Of a stretch of 64,000 bases of DNA, positions 21,291 to 33,714 are shown piece after piece. The DNA is taken from contig JAETXT010000003.1 in assembly GCA_019188255.1 (NCBI GenBank), forward strand, positions 1,860,001 through 1,924,000, given 5' to 3'. Position numbers and translations under genes: made by a program. Under the pieces are notes generated by a model. The model worked only from the letters and a program-made list of their open reading frames with translations, was not told where the DNA came from and did no database searches. Every line of letters begins with the position of its first letter. Position 1 is the first letter of the stretch. The DNA is from Verticillium longisporum. Lineage: Eukaryota > Ascomycota > Sordariomycetes > Glomerellales > Plectosphaerellaceae.

Positions 21291-24247
21291 CTACGTCTCA
21301 GACTCGTCCTTGGCCTTCCAGAACTGGACCATTCGACTGAGGCGCTTGGCTCGGCTGACTTTTTGCTTCTTTGCCGCTTCGCTCTCAACTGGAACTTCCT
21401 CGGAAAGCTTGCTTCGCTCGCCATGGGAGCTACTGATCAACCTGCTGAGACTTGCCAGGCTCGATCGACGACGGCCGAATGCTGCTGATGACACCGAAAC
21501 GGGTCGTTGGTCAGGCCGGAAAGGCATCTGGGCGCGCGGTTGAGGCATCGGCACAAATGTGCTGTCCCTGGTCATGGTCGAGGTGCTCGATGTCAGCGAA
21601 GGCGGAATGTCGACAGAGCATCTGAGCTCTGGACCAGGTTCCCCGAGCAGTAACGACTGGAAAGTGTTCTCCTCGTTTACCGAAGATGGTGCTGTGGATA
21701 TGCGTTGAGCATCGTAAGACATTGGCGACCGCGGAGAAGGGAAAGAGGACCCATGGCTCATTGAGTAAGGGCTTATGGGAATGTTGGATGGAGTGGCCAG
21801 GTGCAGAGGGCTGACCTCTACTGGCGCCAAGTCGGTGTGGCCCAGGGCATGCCTTGGCGAAGGCGTCGCAGACCCGGTCGAATCGGACGTCTCCTGCAAC
21901 ACAGCTGCGGAACGGAAGTCGACGTTACGGGGCTCCTCAACGATGACCTGCTCGTGAAGGGAGTTCATCGATCGCTCGGATTTCATACTGGCTGCATGCC
22001 TCGTCCGGCCAAATTCTTCATCTTGCACAGCAAGTGCGTCCATCATTGGGTTCTTCTGGATCATGATGGCGGGAGGAGTCTCATCGTCGCTGCAGGTCTC
22101 GGCAGCATCGCTCCTGTTATCCTTCAATGAGTCTTTACTGGTGGGTAGAGACGACGTTGTCTTGCCGTCTTCGCTATCATCATCGTCGTCCTCCTCCTCA
22201 TCCTCCTCGAAGACATCAGCCATGGTAGAGCTGCTGCCGAATCTGTTGATGCCAAAGCGGCTTGCCTCAAAGGGCACCATCTCGGGGGCACTCTCAGCTC
22301 TGCGATGGTAATGCATGCCCGGGCCGCTGAAACCCTTCATGCCCTGGGCACTGTGAAGTTGACGTTTCGCGGAGCCTGCAGCCTTCTGCGCGGCATCCCA
22401 TTCCGCGCTGTGGACAATAGGCGTATTGAATGGACCGAGCGCAGCATCCAAGTCAATCATTGAAAAGGCCGCGTCGTCCTCGGGTGTCGAGACCGAGCGA
22501 GGCTTCCAAGGGTGAGCAGTCTGGTTCGGACTCGACGAGTCGGTAATGGTTACCGTAGGCGTCACAGGCGAGGCAACTGTTTCCACAGCGGATTCGTCTC
22601 TCCGGTATTCAAGCTCAGGCTCGCTGTGGGTAGAAAGTTGGTCAGGCAGACAGTCCGTCTCGCCCTTCTTGTCCCTGGGTTTGGACTTGGGCTTCAAAAT
22701 GGACCCGGCCCAGGCTTTGACTTTCTTCTTCTTCTTTTTGGACTTCTTTGACGGCTTCTTTGAGCCAGTGGGTACAGGCCCATCAGTTTCCGGTGCGACG
22801 TTAGGTGCCTGGTCGGAAGAGTTGGAGCTCGCGTCTGCTGTGGTTGGAACATTTTCCTGCTCTCGGGGACTAACTGGAACCAAGCGAGTCGGGGAATGGG
22901 CGCCGGCAAATGGATCTAGGCCAAAGAAGGACCATCGTTTCGGGGTCTTCGTAGGACTTGGCTGGGAAGGAATGTTGGTGGCCGGGTCGGGGACGTGCGT
23001 CAGGGTTGGAATGGAGTTCCGCCTGCGAGGGAGCTGCCACTGTGGTTAACGGATTGAATGCTTTGAGACCGTTCCAATATAGCACCGGCAGTGCTAGGCC
23101 TGGATTCCTGTGGAGGAAGTGAACGTGTCCTACGGGGCTCAACAGGCGCCGCAATAGCAGGCTCCTTTTCTAGCACGGGCTCATCGTTCATGGAAATAAT
23201 CGATGAGATGCTACCCGAAACAGAGTGGCCTCCCGGTCGCGCAGTGGCGGTGCTCGACGCGTCACTGGAGACCAAAGAGAGGGGGCGGGGAATGAATTCC
23301 AGTGTGTCTGAGAATCCGACCCGTGCGCGCGGGACTGGCCTTGAAGCCCTTGGTGTTGTCTGGACTGGGAGCTCAGGAGCTGCTAGCTCGCTTTCCACAG
23401 GGGTGCCAGAAGTAGACGGCTCAGTCATTGGAGTCGCGGGCACAGGCAGTTGTACTGGGGACATCTCTGGCGACTCTCCCGGGCGGGGGCCAAAGTCAGC
23501 CGGGCTGTTGGGCGCGCTGCTGCCCCGCAGGGCATTGGCGGGCTTGGGAGGCTGGAGGATAAGGGTAAGGTCATGACTGGAGATGGCGGCTGAGCGGCGA
23601 TGTGCGTGTCCACGTCGGCGGCCACCCGCTGGGGGCTCGCCAAGCTGCGGTGGCTGAAAGGCGGGAGAGGTGAAGCCGCTCTCCGACTTCGTCGGGCTGG
23701 TGCTCATGACGGCAATGGATCCCCCTGAACGGATATTACCACCCACGAACTCACTTCCTCCTCGCCGGTGGCCGTGTCCACCAGGCTTTGATGGCGACGG
23801 AATCTGTCGAGGCGACAAAGGCGATATGGGAGGACTCAGTAGTGATGCATTGTTGTCTGCCGCCATGGAGGCACCTGGGTTGAAGCTGAAGTCGGGCAGT
23901 GCGGGGGAGCGTCTGGGTCTGTCGGCGCTCGGAGGGCTGTTTTCGTTGAAGGTAGAGCGACTTGGGCTCTCAATCGCAGACTGCGGCCTCCGGCCCGAGG
24001 CTCGAGAGTATGATGAAGGAGCGGAGGAGGAGCCCGGCCGGGCCGGGAAAATGAAGGGGGGGTTCGGAGGTGGCATGTTTCGAGGGGAGGTTTGGTCTCC
24101 GTCCAGAGCGGACTGCGTATGCGTGAGGTCTTCCATAGGAAGCATTGAAGGCAAGCGCTGGGAGGCTGGCTGGTCGAAGTCAAAGGAGTTGAGCGTTGTG
24201 GCAGTTGCATCGATTGCCCTTTCGGGACCGAAAGCAGTTGCCATCAT
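21291..24247 (-). CDS. Large Ser/Pro-rich fungal protein, frameshifted
   Basis: Runs on the complement from ATG 24247 (MMATAFGPERAIDATA) to the stop at 21291, about 985 residues, apparently without coding introns. The open frame is interrupted at 23019-23020: two Cs on the plus strand where three would connect SGSSLAGG to NSIPTLTHVPDPATN. The downstream frame is clearly coding immediately after the break (PTKTPKRWSFFGLDPFAG). Features are a Ser/Pro-rich N-terminal half, GHAHRRSAAISSHDLTLILQ near residue 210-230, a poly-basic patch (KKSKKKKKKVKAWAG), a strong Asp/Glu run (EEDEEEDDDDDSEDG), and a basic C-terminus (RAKRLSRMVQFWKAK). There is no signal peptide, so the proline-rich cell-wall label sometimes given to similar fungal proteins would be doubtful. 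Function unknown; the many SP/TP sites suggest phosphorylation, by inference. Confidence 0.75.
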
Positions 24248-24285
24248 GATCCAACCGCTCTTCGGCACCTTGGACGTCGAGCGAC

Positions 24286-24297
24286 TTAGGCGGACAT
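24286..24297 (-). promoter_or_regulatory. Minimal upstream ORF (three codons)
   Basis: ATG TCC GCC TAA on the complement, 38 bases before the main ATG at 24247. If the leader is transcribed as inferred, ribosomes would meet it just before the main start. Confidence 0.4.
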
Positions 24298-24463
24298 GAG
24301 CGGACGTTGGACACCGATAACAAGTCGGCTACAAGCTCGCGGGGAGGTTCGAAACGTCTATCGAGTGGCTATGCGAGCCCGCTTTCTGGCAGGTCGACTG
24401 CAACGTGTACTGGCTTTGTCGGGAGGAGAAGGGGTCGCTCCGGTTCAGAGGGGTTTGAAGCAC

Positions 24464-24548
24464 CTGGTGAGGCAAATTGCCCGTCAGCATACACATACAG
24501 TCAGATAGTCACAAGGTGACACAACGAGGTAAGCAAAGGAAGACATAC
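24464..24548 (-). other. Probable 5' leader intron of the Ser/Pro-rich gene
   Basis: On the complement, GTATGT at 24548 and CTCACCAG ending at 24464 bound an 85-nt segment with a TGCTGACG branch-like site. It lies about 220 bases upstream of the main ATG in a CT-rich leader. Inferred from splice signals only. Confidence 0.4.
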
Positions 24549-27500
24549 CCACAGGAATGCGGTGGTGTACAGTGTCGTTGACGGCAAAGGCGGTGGATGG
24601 ATGGAGTAGAGGCAAATTCACAGTCTGATGTTGGGATGGACTGTCGCTTCGATCGCCAAGGTGTGCAGGCGAGCAAGACAGAAAGACGAAAATGCTGAGT
24701 ATCAAGAATAAGACGATTTGCTTGTGCTGGGTTAAAGGAATGGACGGTCCGCAAGCAAAAATCTGGCGACTTTGCGGGACCTCGAAGACAACGAATTGAT
24801 GCGATTGTTGCTTCGGATGATGGTGGTGTTGGGTTGGAGATGGTGGGTGAGACGAGACCAGCGGCGTGCGAATGGAGGAGACCCGGAGCGTGAGGAGGGA
24901 ATTGGGTATTGGCAGGTGCCAGCGATGGAACTGTGGGGACAGCTTCCGCGCAACCGTGACCGTGACCATCCTGGACCATGTCCACACCCAGGCAAAGCAG
25001 GCAACAGAAGTAGGTTCCTGGGTGGGTCTCACCCATTACCCCTTCAGCCACGCCCGCACTGCCCACTGCCCATTGCCCACTGCCCACACCCTCTTGAGGG
25101 CCCCTGCCCACTGCCAGGAGGGGCTTGGACAGGGTTATCGAGGCAGGAGGGAAGCAGGGACGGAGGTACTCGTATCCAATGCCCCCCCCCTTACCCATTT
25201 GGGACAGCTACTCTGGCACTTCTGCACCTCTTCCAGCTGGAGGCGGCCACACTTGTGTGTTAGGGACCTGCGACTGGCCAGCCTGCACGGCTTCGTCTCT
25301 CTCCAGTGCACACCTTTTAGACTGAACCGGCAAGATGAGATCTTTGGTCTCTGTCTGATATGTGTTGACGAATCGATACATCACCCCGCTAGATGCTGAC
25401 ACTGAAGAGGAATTTTCTTGGACGATTCAACAAATTATTGCGGTATCCTGACGAGGCAGCCTTACAGAAAGCTATCATAAGCCAGAACCTACAAACATCC
25501 CTGCTGTGTACTAGGCAATCTCGAGCGTGACGGAGACGTGTGAGGCACCAAATGCCCACTCCTCACCGTCAGAGGGAGGACTCGCACCATACCCTCCGAA
25601 TGAGGCGGCATGACCAGGCTTGAAGGGACACACATCTCCATTCTCAATACTCATTTCACGATGCCAACCGAAACATCTGCACCAACCACAATGCTGCGGA
25701 TGCTGCCCGCCACGGCCTCTCGTGCTGAAGACTTCGCGCGTATTTAACCCTCAAAGTTGGTTCCTGTTGTCAGCCTGGACAAACTACCACATTGACTAAA
25801 AACTGATCGTCGTTAGTACGAGACGAACACGATACTAACACTACGCAGCCGTCTCCCAGCCGTCTCCCTCTACCGCATACACGGCCGCCATCGGCCTAGC
25901 CGCACACCGTCTGGCACTAAAAGCAGGACTCGGTTGATGTGGCATCCAGCGATCCACAAGCCACCAAAGCGACGGACCCGGCCTCGGCCAAACACCTCTT
26001 TGGTATTCCAAGTACAATTCGAAGTCTAGGCTGGATGGCGCGACGATGGGGAAAGAAAAAGAACGGCGCCAAAAGGCCGAGTCGTCTTGTTGGCGGTCTG
26101 TCTCGCCTCCCCAATATCCCAGCGTCCCGCTGTCTACATGTGCCTCCAGCGCCAAGCTCACTAAACTTGCGTGCAGGAGGCGTCTCCATCTCCATGAGCC
26201 AGATCTCGCGGTCATGTTTCTTGCTTCTGTCTGCTGCAGACGTGACCCGCTCATTTCAGAACAAAGCCACGTCGAAGTTCTGGAGAAGGAAACCAACATT
26301 GCCTTCATCTTCTTTTGCACCAATCCGACCTCGCTTTGCAATGCAGTGGTATTAACGCAGATGAGTTACAGCAAAACTGGTTGCCAGAGTGGCCGTTCGC
26401 GTCAGGGAAAATCCTCGCGGCCAGCGCCGTCAACAGGGGGCTTGGTGGTTGCAGTACGAAGGGCGGGGCCATCTCTCATGGACTGCAGTGGCCGTCCGAA
26501 ATTGTGCTTTCGGTGCACTGGGAGCCTACGAATGAATATTTATTATTCGTACCCATCAGCGCACCGTTCACTCACTGAACAGAGGCGGCGGCGCCTTGGG
26601 CGGGTTTGAGGTGCAGCCCGCGGCACCCCGGTCAACGCGCGTGCAGGGACGTAACCGGGGCTTATTTGATCACCTATGGAGGGACTTGATCACGAAGTAC
26701 CTGGTCACAACAGGACCTAGGTACAGTAAGGTAGGTACCCTTCCCGTATTTGATCCCTGTGGTCTACAGGGCGTGGGGAGATCCTGATGCCTAAGGTAGC
26801 GTATCAACACACACCAGGTGCTGTAAGGGAGGAAGAGAGCCCAGCGCTATGTTCGCACGCGGACCAAGAACATAGGTATGCGCGGGAGACGTAATACGGG
26901 CTGCGGCCCCGAGTTCATTCCCGTCGCTAGGTCGAAACCGAGGCTAGAATTGAGTTCGAGTGCCAGTTGTATCCGCACTTGGGGATGCGACAAGTGCAGG
27001 CGCGCATACAGTGGCATTGACAAGTCACGCCTGTGCTCCCGCGGCTGGGTGCCACAACGGGAGCTGTCAACGAACGTACATGTAGACATGCCCCGGCTCA
27101 GCCCATCACCCTCAATTGTTTCACGAGGCTCAAACCTACCCATGTTGGGAGACATACTTTGTCGTGTTCAATTTGGCGAATCCTCACAAATAGTATGTCA
27201 ACGGTTGCCCCTTTGCCCTGGGGCGTGCACGCTGATGTGGCCTTCACTCCCTGAGCCCCCTCCCCTTCGGATGGACATGGGGGCTGTCAACGACGTTCCG
27301 CTCCTCTCCCATTCGGGCAGATGTACTGTTGGACCTGCAGAGGCGCCTGCAGGGTTGTCAAGTGAGCCCGCGGGGTGGCAACGGGCTGGCCCATACTAAG
27401 GTACATATACATACATGTACAGTGCACAATGCCCAAGCACCTAGTCGATGGAAGCTGGGGAGGGAGAGATCAACTGTTTCCCTGCTGCAACACAGTGACA

Positions 27501-29474
27501 ATGGTTGGCAGCCCAACGGCCAACAGGGAAGAAACGTCGGTGCGGATGCAGAGAAAACCGCCCGTGCCCTGCGCTTGCATCTCATCTTGCATTTGTCTGG
27601 AGCGGCTTGTTTGCTGCCGGCCGAACCGTCCCATCACTGCCTTCTTCAGAGGATCCAAAAGAGGGCGTTGCGGAGTCGAAACATCAGAGATCTGCCTTGA
27701 GGCTCCTGTGATTTACTTCCCCTCCTTGGCGCGCCCTCACGGAATCTCCACCACCAAGGTCTCTGCTGCTCCTCCATTCGTACACTCCTGGTCCGTCTTC
27801 CGAACAAGTCGAAACTGATGCATGCATGCTAGACAGACGGATAATGTAGGAACGGCGTATTTCGGTTCGCGAATAAAGAACGCTGATCCGATGGTTCTTT
27901 CTAGGCGTCCATCTACCCACGGCCCCCTTCTTTTTCCAAACGTGGAGATCTGAATCTGACCATCTGACGTGCCCCATTCTAAGAATAATTTGCGTTTGAC
28001 CTTGGCCTCACACGCGCAACGAATCAGACAGGCCCGCTCTCTGCTTTTCGACGACTCCTTGCGTGGACCCAGCCTCGGGGCAATCTCGCGTGTTCGGCTA
28101 CCCAAATGAACAGGAGGCCGCTTTCGCTTTCAGCAGGACCCCACGCCCAGCTCAATTAAATTTATCACGGCCAAGGGATAAGTCGGCCCCATGTGCCATC
28201 AATTTTGGGGCCGCGATGCTGGAAAAGGGATAATTATCGTATTTCTATTGCTGCATCGAGGGACATGAACGTCATTAACGCGACTCCGTTGTCCCGCATC
28301 TCCAGCGCCGTTACCCGGCCCTGGTCTGCTGACGAACCTCGCGTGACATATTGTTTATTTTTCTGTTTGCATAGCAAATTGGTCTGAATGATGCTTAATT
28401 TGCGTTTCGCGGGACCTGGATCCCTCCCATCGTTATGAGTGACGCACATAGGGGCCCAGCAGCTTGGGAGGACAGCTGTCGTCATTTCCGCCATGGGGTG
28501 GCACACCCCATAAGACAATACTACTGGTATATTTCCGTTGCTGTTTCTGCAACGCGTTGAGGCTCCGGTGGTTTGCCGGCTTGTGTCGACAGCTCACCGC
28601 GCGAGACAGAGATTCTCGGGTGTTGAGTGATGGCTCTGAGTGCGCTCGGGCGTCTATCCGTATCCGTGGTTGCAGATTCTGTGCAACAGCACAAACGCGG
28701 GGTGCATGCTGCCTTCTTTCTATGGCAGATGGACCTCGTCCCTTATCCTTCTGTCTATACGATTGTGTGTCAGATGGCCTCCTTCGAAGCCCGCGGGGAA
28801 GAGCTTAGGTGACGACTAGAAACACGGGAAAAAAAACCCTTGGTGCACAGAACGTGTCATACCATCATGCTCTCGACGCCTTGCATGGACGGAGCCCCTG
28901 ACGTCACGATACACATAACACACGGTACGGCGGAAGTGAAACATCGCGGTGTCTTGCGATGAGAAGCCGTTTGTGCCGGCGCCTGGGATGGCATTTGAAA
29001 TCTGACAACGATCGAGACAACTCGATACTCATCGGGGCTCGCCAGCGGGCTGGTGGATACAAATTACAGGTTTCCGGTTCAGGAACCGACATTGACAATG
29101 TGGGGGTGGAAAGAGGGGCAGGAAATCAGACCCTGATTTCACCAGCCACATTGGAAGAAATTTGGTGGGTCACACAGCCACTTTCTGTGGGTTTTTGCCG
29201 AACTGAGCAGACGAGCCTGATCAGGGACTGACAGGACTGGGCGCAGAGGGGGGAGGGCCCTGCTCCGTCCACAAGTGGGGTCGCTCTTCCCCCCTCAGCC
29301 TTGCATGGCCGCCTCGCGCTTTTGCGATCCGATTTTTTTGGAAGGCGGGATTCTCTAGTCCCAGCGGTCGCCTCGCCTGCCTGCCTCACCCTTTGCACAA
29401 CGACGAGCGCGCCGACTCTCCTGCAACCCTCCGACCCTCGATCATATAGTCCTTGTTTTTTGAATCGCAACGAA
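24549..29474. other. Gene-poor interval of about 5 kb
   Basis: Longest stretch without a convincing gene. The first 600 bases look like leader and promoter of the Ser/Pro-rich gene. Open frames further on have odd composition (Trp/Cys/Arg-rich) and no splice-consistent extension. A short TACC/GGTA element lies near 26698-26740. No transposase, reverse transcriptase, terminal repeats or strong AT bias was seen. The last 200 bases are the promoter of cgr1. Confidence 0.45.
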
Positions 29475-29898
29475 ATGTCTACAACTGAAGCCGCTCCGGC
29501 GGTGGCGCCTGCGGCGACCAAACAACAGGGTATGCGTGTCAACGGCAAGCACTGGCTGCCGCCCAAGGCAGCGTTCCGCCCCACCGGCGGCCTCACATCG
29601 GTCGAGGAGCGCCGACAGGAGCGCGAGGCGATGAAGGCAACAAAGGCGAAGGAGAAGGAGATGAAGGACGAGAAGGAGGCTCTGCGCAAGGTAGGCTGAC
29701 ACTGGTGTTGTGCTGTGTCGTCGTAGGGGGCAGAGACAGCCGCTGACATCCTCACAGCAAAAGGTTCAGGCGATCAAGGACAAGCGGGCATCCAAGGAGG
29801 AGAAGGAGCGGTACGAGAAGATGGCGGAGAAGATGCATAAGAAGCGTGTTGAGAGGTTGAAGAGGAAGGAGAAGAGAAACAAGCTCATCAACTCGTGA
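29475..29898 (+). CDS. cgr1: rRNA-processing protein Cgr1
   Basis: Small basic nucleolar protein needed for 60S subunit pre-rRNA processing. Exons 29475-29690 and 29758-29898 (67-nt intron) give 118 residues, the family's normal size. After a low-complexity Ala/Thr start come [18 protein letters not shown], the conserved N-terminal box, and then an almost uninterrupted Lys/Glu/Arg helix ([39 protein letters not shown]). The C-terminal signature [16 protein letters not shown] closes the protein. The ATG at 29475 is preferred to an upstream in-frame ATG because it directly precedes the conserved box by a normal distance. Confidence 0.92.
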
Positions 29899-30786
29899 GG
29901 GTGTGGTCCGGCTGCATGAAATGCGTAGAGTGTAGGGGGATGGAGAGGCAGTGCTGTGCGGAACCTCCAGAACCTCAACATTGCACACGATTCTGATTTG
30001 GGGGAGGGGGAGGAGACTCGTCGGGAGGGGGTTTGGGCATGCGGCGAACACATCCAGCGCCTGCTGCGGCACCTTGAGAGGATCAGACTCCCATCGAGAC
30101 ACCATCCTCATCTCGTGGAAGGGGGACCCCGGGTTTCTGGAAAGGGACTGCACTGTTCGTCAGAGGATGTCTGCGTTACGAGGGTCGGCAAGCTGGGATA
30201 GGGAAAAGGAAACACATTCGGCGTCATTTGGGAAAATTGGTAGTCGAGCAGAAACCTCAAGCCAGATGAGGGGGATCATTCGAAGCAAATGAGGGATAGA
30301 GGATGGCGTTCATGATTTAGCATGCACCTTTCCAATTCCAAATTATAAACTCCCAAACTTCAAACTTCGCAGAAATCAAACTTCAAATGAACTGTCTCAG
30401 CTTCATCCTCCCTGAGCTGCAGTCGCATCTGGCTGCTACCCGGTTCTCAGCTCAAGCAAACCGGAGCTTCGTCCGGGTTTCAACATGAGACTGGTCCGAG
30501 CCCTTCCCGTCCTCGTAACTTTGTAATGGGTGCACCTGTGGTGGAGGTTCGGGTGCAGCCAGGTTCACAGCACATCCCTACAGCGCTGAACAGCAGCAAC
30601 AGCCTGGAAGAAGGTACGTCACTTCACTGGCCGCAGACACCACCCCACAACGCCCAAACTCTCTTCGACTTGCCTGTCCCTTTGAGCCAGTGCCAGACCA
30701 GCAACCAAGGAACCAAGCAACCCAGGTTCCACGCAATCCGACTCGCCTGATGTCACGGCACGAGCGAGGTGCGACCCGACGACACT
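29899..30786. other. Intergenic region between cgr1 and the coiled-coil gene
   Basis: 3' flank of cgr1 and promoter of the next gene. It includes a short run of imperfect AAACTTC units near 30,350-30,385. No coding support. Confidence 0.4.
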
Positions 30787-31914
30787 ATGGCTAGCGACTC
30801 GCCGCCTCTGCTCCAGCAGCAGCAGCAGCAGCAGTCACTGCCGCAATCGTCGTCCAAACCCTCGCGCGCTCGACACCAGCTCACCCGCTCCATCACCGAG
30901 TTCGCGCCACCCGTCAAGCTGCTACATCACCATCATCACCAAGGGCATCACCACATCAGACACCACAGCCGCCAGAAATCGACGCAAGTCGCGAGCGACG
31001 ATCGTGCGCCCCAGTCCGCGGGGCCCTTGCTGTCGAATCGGGGGCGGCCGTCGCTGGACGTCTCGAGGGCCGAGACTGGCACGACACTGGGCAGGGGCGT
31101 GAGTCCCGAGCCCGGACGGAGGGACGGCATGCTTGCTGCCTCAGAAGTAGGGCGGGACGTGGAGAAGGAAGTCAAAGAGCAGAACGAGAAGGCCGAGGCC
31201 CGTGTTACGTATGTTTTTTGTCACTGCGGCGTCGTGCTCCCCCGTCACAGCATGGTCGGTTTTGCTGAATGTTTTCTTGCGGTTTATAGTGGCTTGAAGA
31301 AGTCTCTCGCCGACTTGAGCGGTTTCTCGAACACTACGACACGGCAGCTCGACGAGACGTACTATGCCGTCTTGGAGAAGACAAGCGCCCTGCAGGTTAC
31401 GGTCACGGCCATGAGGGAGCTGGCGACACTCTCGCGTGAGATCAAGGGCGTATTTGAGGCGGAGTCACAGGAAATGGTGCGCGATGTGCAGGCTCAGGTG
31501 GACTCGCTCGGCCAGTTCGAGGAGCAGAAAAAGCGCATCGTAGATCTCCAGGGGCGGATCGAGGCTGGGAGAAACAAGATCCAGGCTCTCAGCGGCCGCG
31601 TCGACGTGGTCAAGGAGAGGATCGAGGGGTGGGAAAAGGCCGACCGCGAGTGGCAAGAGAAAACACGGAAAAGGTTGAAAAGCCTGTGGATTGTCATGTC
31701 CGTTGTCTTCGCTCTGTTGGTACTGCTCTTGGTTGGAGCAAAATACGCTGCGCCTGACACTATGGCGGTCGGCAAGCACTCACTGTCAGGGGATGACGCC
31801 AACGAGAGCAACTATTCTGGTGCTGAGGGGTCTGATGACGAGCCTGGCCTGGGATTGTGGGAAAAGAGAACGGATGTACAGGAGGATCGCCTTCACTTCT
31901 TGGACGAGCTGTAG
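30787..31914 (+). CDS. Tail-anchored coiled-coil membrane protein, unknown function
   Basis: Exons 30787-31208 and 31290-31914 give 348 residues. The 81-nt intron is a multiple of three and has no stop, so unspliced mRNA would also be translatable. The N-terminal 140 residues are low complexity: a poly-Gln run (seven residues), a His-rich stretch near 48-65 (HHHHHQGHHHIRHHSRQ) and Ser/Arg-rich sequence. Residues 142-275 form long helices with heptad character (LKKSLADLSGF, MRELATLSREIKGVF, IVDLQGRIEAGRNKIQALSG). A single membrane helix lies at about 282-301 (LWIVMSVVFALLVLLLVGAK), followed by a short acidic tail. The topology fits a nuclear-envelope or ER protein with a cytosolic coiled coil. 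The family is not recognised. Confidence 0.72.
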   Translation: MASDSPPLLQQQQQQQSLPQSSSKPSRARHQLTRSITEFAPPVKLLHHHHHQGHHHIRHHSRQKSTQVASDDRAPQSAGPLLSNRGRPSLDVSRAETGTTLGRGVSPEPGRRDGMLAASEVGRDVEKEVKEQNEKAEARVTYVFCHCGVVLPRHSMVGFAECFLAVYSGLKKSLADLSGFSNTTTRQLDETYYAVLEKTSALQVTVTAMRELATLSREIKGVFEAESQEMVRDVQAQVDSLGQFEEQKKRIVDLQGRIEAGRNKIQALSGRVDVVKERIEGWEKADREWQEKTRKRLKSLWIVMSVVFALLVLLLVGAKYAAPDTMAVGKHSLSGDDANESNYSGAEGSDDEPGLGLWEKRTDVQEDRLHFLDEL

Positions 31915-33714
31915 TTACATGGTGCGGCCTGTTTTCGTTTCGTGGACTGTCTTTTTTCCTTTTTTTGTGTCACGACGACGCAACATCTCGAGGGCAGGAC
32001 ATCGTCTGCCACAGCGAGAAATGATACCCCATGGTTTTTCTTGAAGCTTGCGAGCAACATTCGCGTGACAGAAGATGGACGCCCCTCATGGCAAGAGCCA
32101 TATGGTCCGGCCCGACCTGCGCGGCTACCTACCTTAGGTGGAGCGGACGTTGACCGGAGCTAACTCTAGGCATTCCATCGCATGAATAGGTGATTTTGGA
32201 GGACGGAATTAGCCCTCGGCAGTCCCTGATAGTGCCGCTTTGCAGGTGTGCGTGCTACAGCTGTTACCAGGCAATCCTAGCTCAGCCGAACATAGCACAG
32301 AAGCATAATTGGGCCGAGGCCTCACAGCCTGCCCCGGGATCTCTCCCGCGGTGAACGACGGGTTCCGTAGGAGAGACTCCTGCACATGCAGGCATCGTCT
32401 GCGTGTAGACGCCTTGGAGCTAGCGCTTATATCAACCCACCATTCCGAGATTCCATTCGGGCTCCGTGGTTTACACCTTGGCTATGGGTGTTGCGTGCTT
32501 CCAACAGTCATCAGACTTGGCCGGCGCATGTAGCGGTACCCTGTCTTGCCCGTCCATTGTACTTCGGACTTGTCCGTCAGGCCTGGCTCCACCTTTGACG
32601 GTGCCAGCGTCAAGAGGATTGCGCGTCTCGCGACTTGGCAAGACGAGGCTGGTGCCGAGTGCGCGGGTGGCAGAGCTTTGGGTTTTCACTGCACTGGCCT
32701 AAGGCTTGGCCGATACGAGGGCGATGCGAGCCGAGCAACAGGGAACAGATCTGGCGCGTTCCTGGTCCAATTTCTCTCGATGGATGGGCGTTTTGGAGGG
32801 CAACGTCATGCCCAGGCTCTCTCAGAGTCAGCAAGTGGTCCTTGGGGCTTGTGACTGTCAACGTGGTCACCCGCGCCACGCCATGGGTTGTGTCTCGGGG
32901 CTCACGAGCATCTCATGTGTAGCTGTGCACGATGTGGTTTGTTCTAGTGTGCAGACTACAAATCTTTGCAAATAGAATGGCAGTCCAGTCAGCCGTATGA
33001 GAGGTGAATGATGTAAAGATATCAAACAGGCAGAGTCTTCTGTCTACCTAGGTACGTAGGTATGGTAACTAGATACCTACCTAGAGGTATGCAAGGCAGG
33101 TACCTCAAGGTAGAATGGCTGCTGGCTGGACCATTCTCTCTCTGACTCGCTGGAGGAGCCCCCCCACTAGATTCGCGTCCCTTCCTTCTCCTCCCCCTTC
33201 GCTGCACTCAGCCCGGAAACTGCTACCCCGCCATCCATGCGACACGCACCTCCAGCGCCTTACCGCCCTAAATATGACCTATGACATATGACGTTCGGTC
33301 AAGGCGCTGCGCAAAACGGACTTCACCTCAGGTAAAGGTTGCCTACCTCCCCTTGCCTGTCTAGCTTTGCCTAAAACCTTCCACCCACCTACCGTCTGCC
33401 GTCTGCGTCAATACCTGTTCGTCTCCATCATCACTGTCTTGAGAGGCGACTCAATCTGCTTTCCTTTCGATTACGACGGGTGTTTGCTCGCGCTGTTACG
33501 AGTCATATAGATTGCGCTTACATATATCCATTCCCCCGCCTCTCAGCCACCGGTACATGCAATAGAAATCTATCACCGCCAGAAGTATATTCACCGCACC
33601 CGAGCAATCTCGCCGACAGTACGGACTTGGATTCGACGCTTTGGATACCATACAAAAGACGAAGCACGTTTCAATCAGCGCGCAATTTCTCACACGCACG
33701 CAAAGCCGCTGGCG
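31915..33714. other. Intergenic region upstream of the PX gene
   Basis: About 1.8 kb without supported genes. It holds TACC/GGTA elements near 32125-32137 and 33043-33113 and a CT-rich stretch before the PX gene start. Confidence 0.45.
33043..33113. repeat. TACC/GGTA-rich block
   Basis: CTACCTAGGTACGTAGGTA followed by further ATACCTACC and CAGGTACCT units, 600-670 bases upstream of the PX gene start. Same dispersed family as at 4713 and 9128. Confidence 0.65.

Noticed and set aside
25841..26341. 166-codon minus-strand open frame
   Set aside because: Trp/Arg/Ser-rich composition, no motif, no splice-consistent extension and overlapping open frames of equal quality.
27737..28105. 122-codon minus-strand open frame
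   Set aside because: No recognisable domain and no neighbouring exon; composition close to random.
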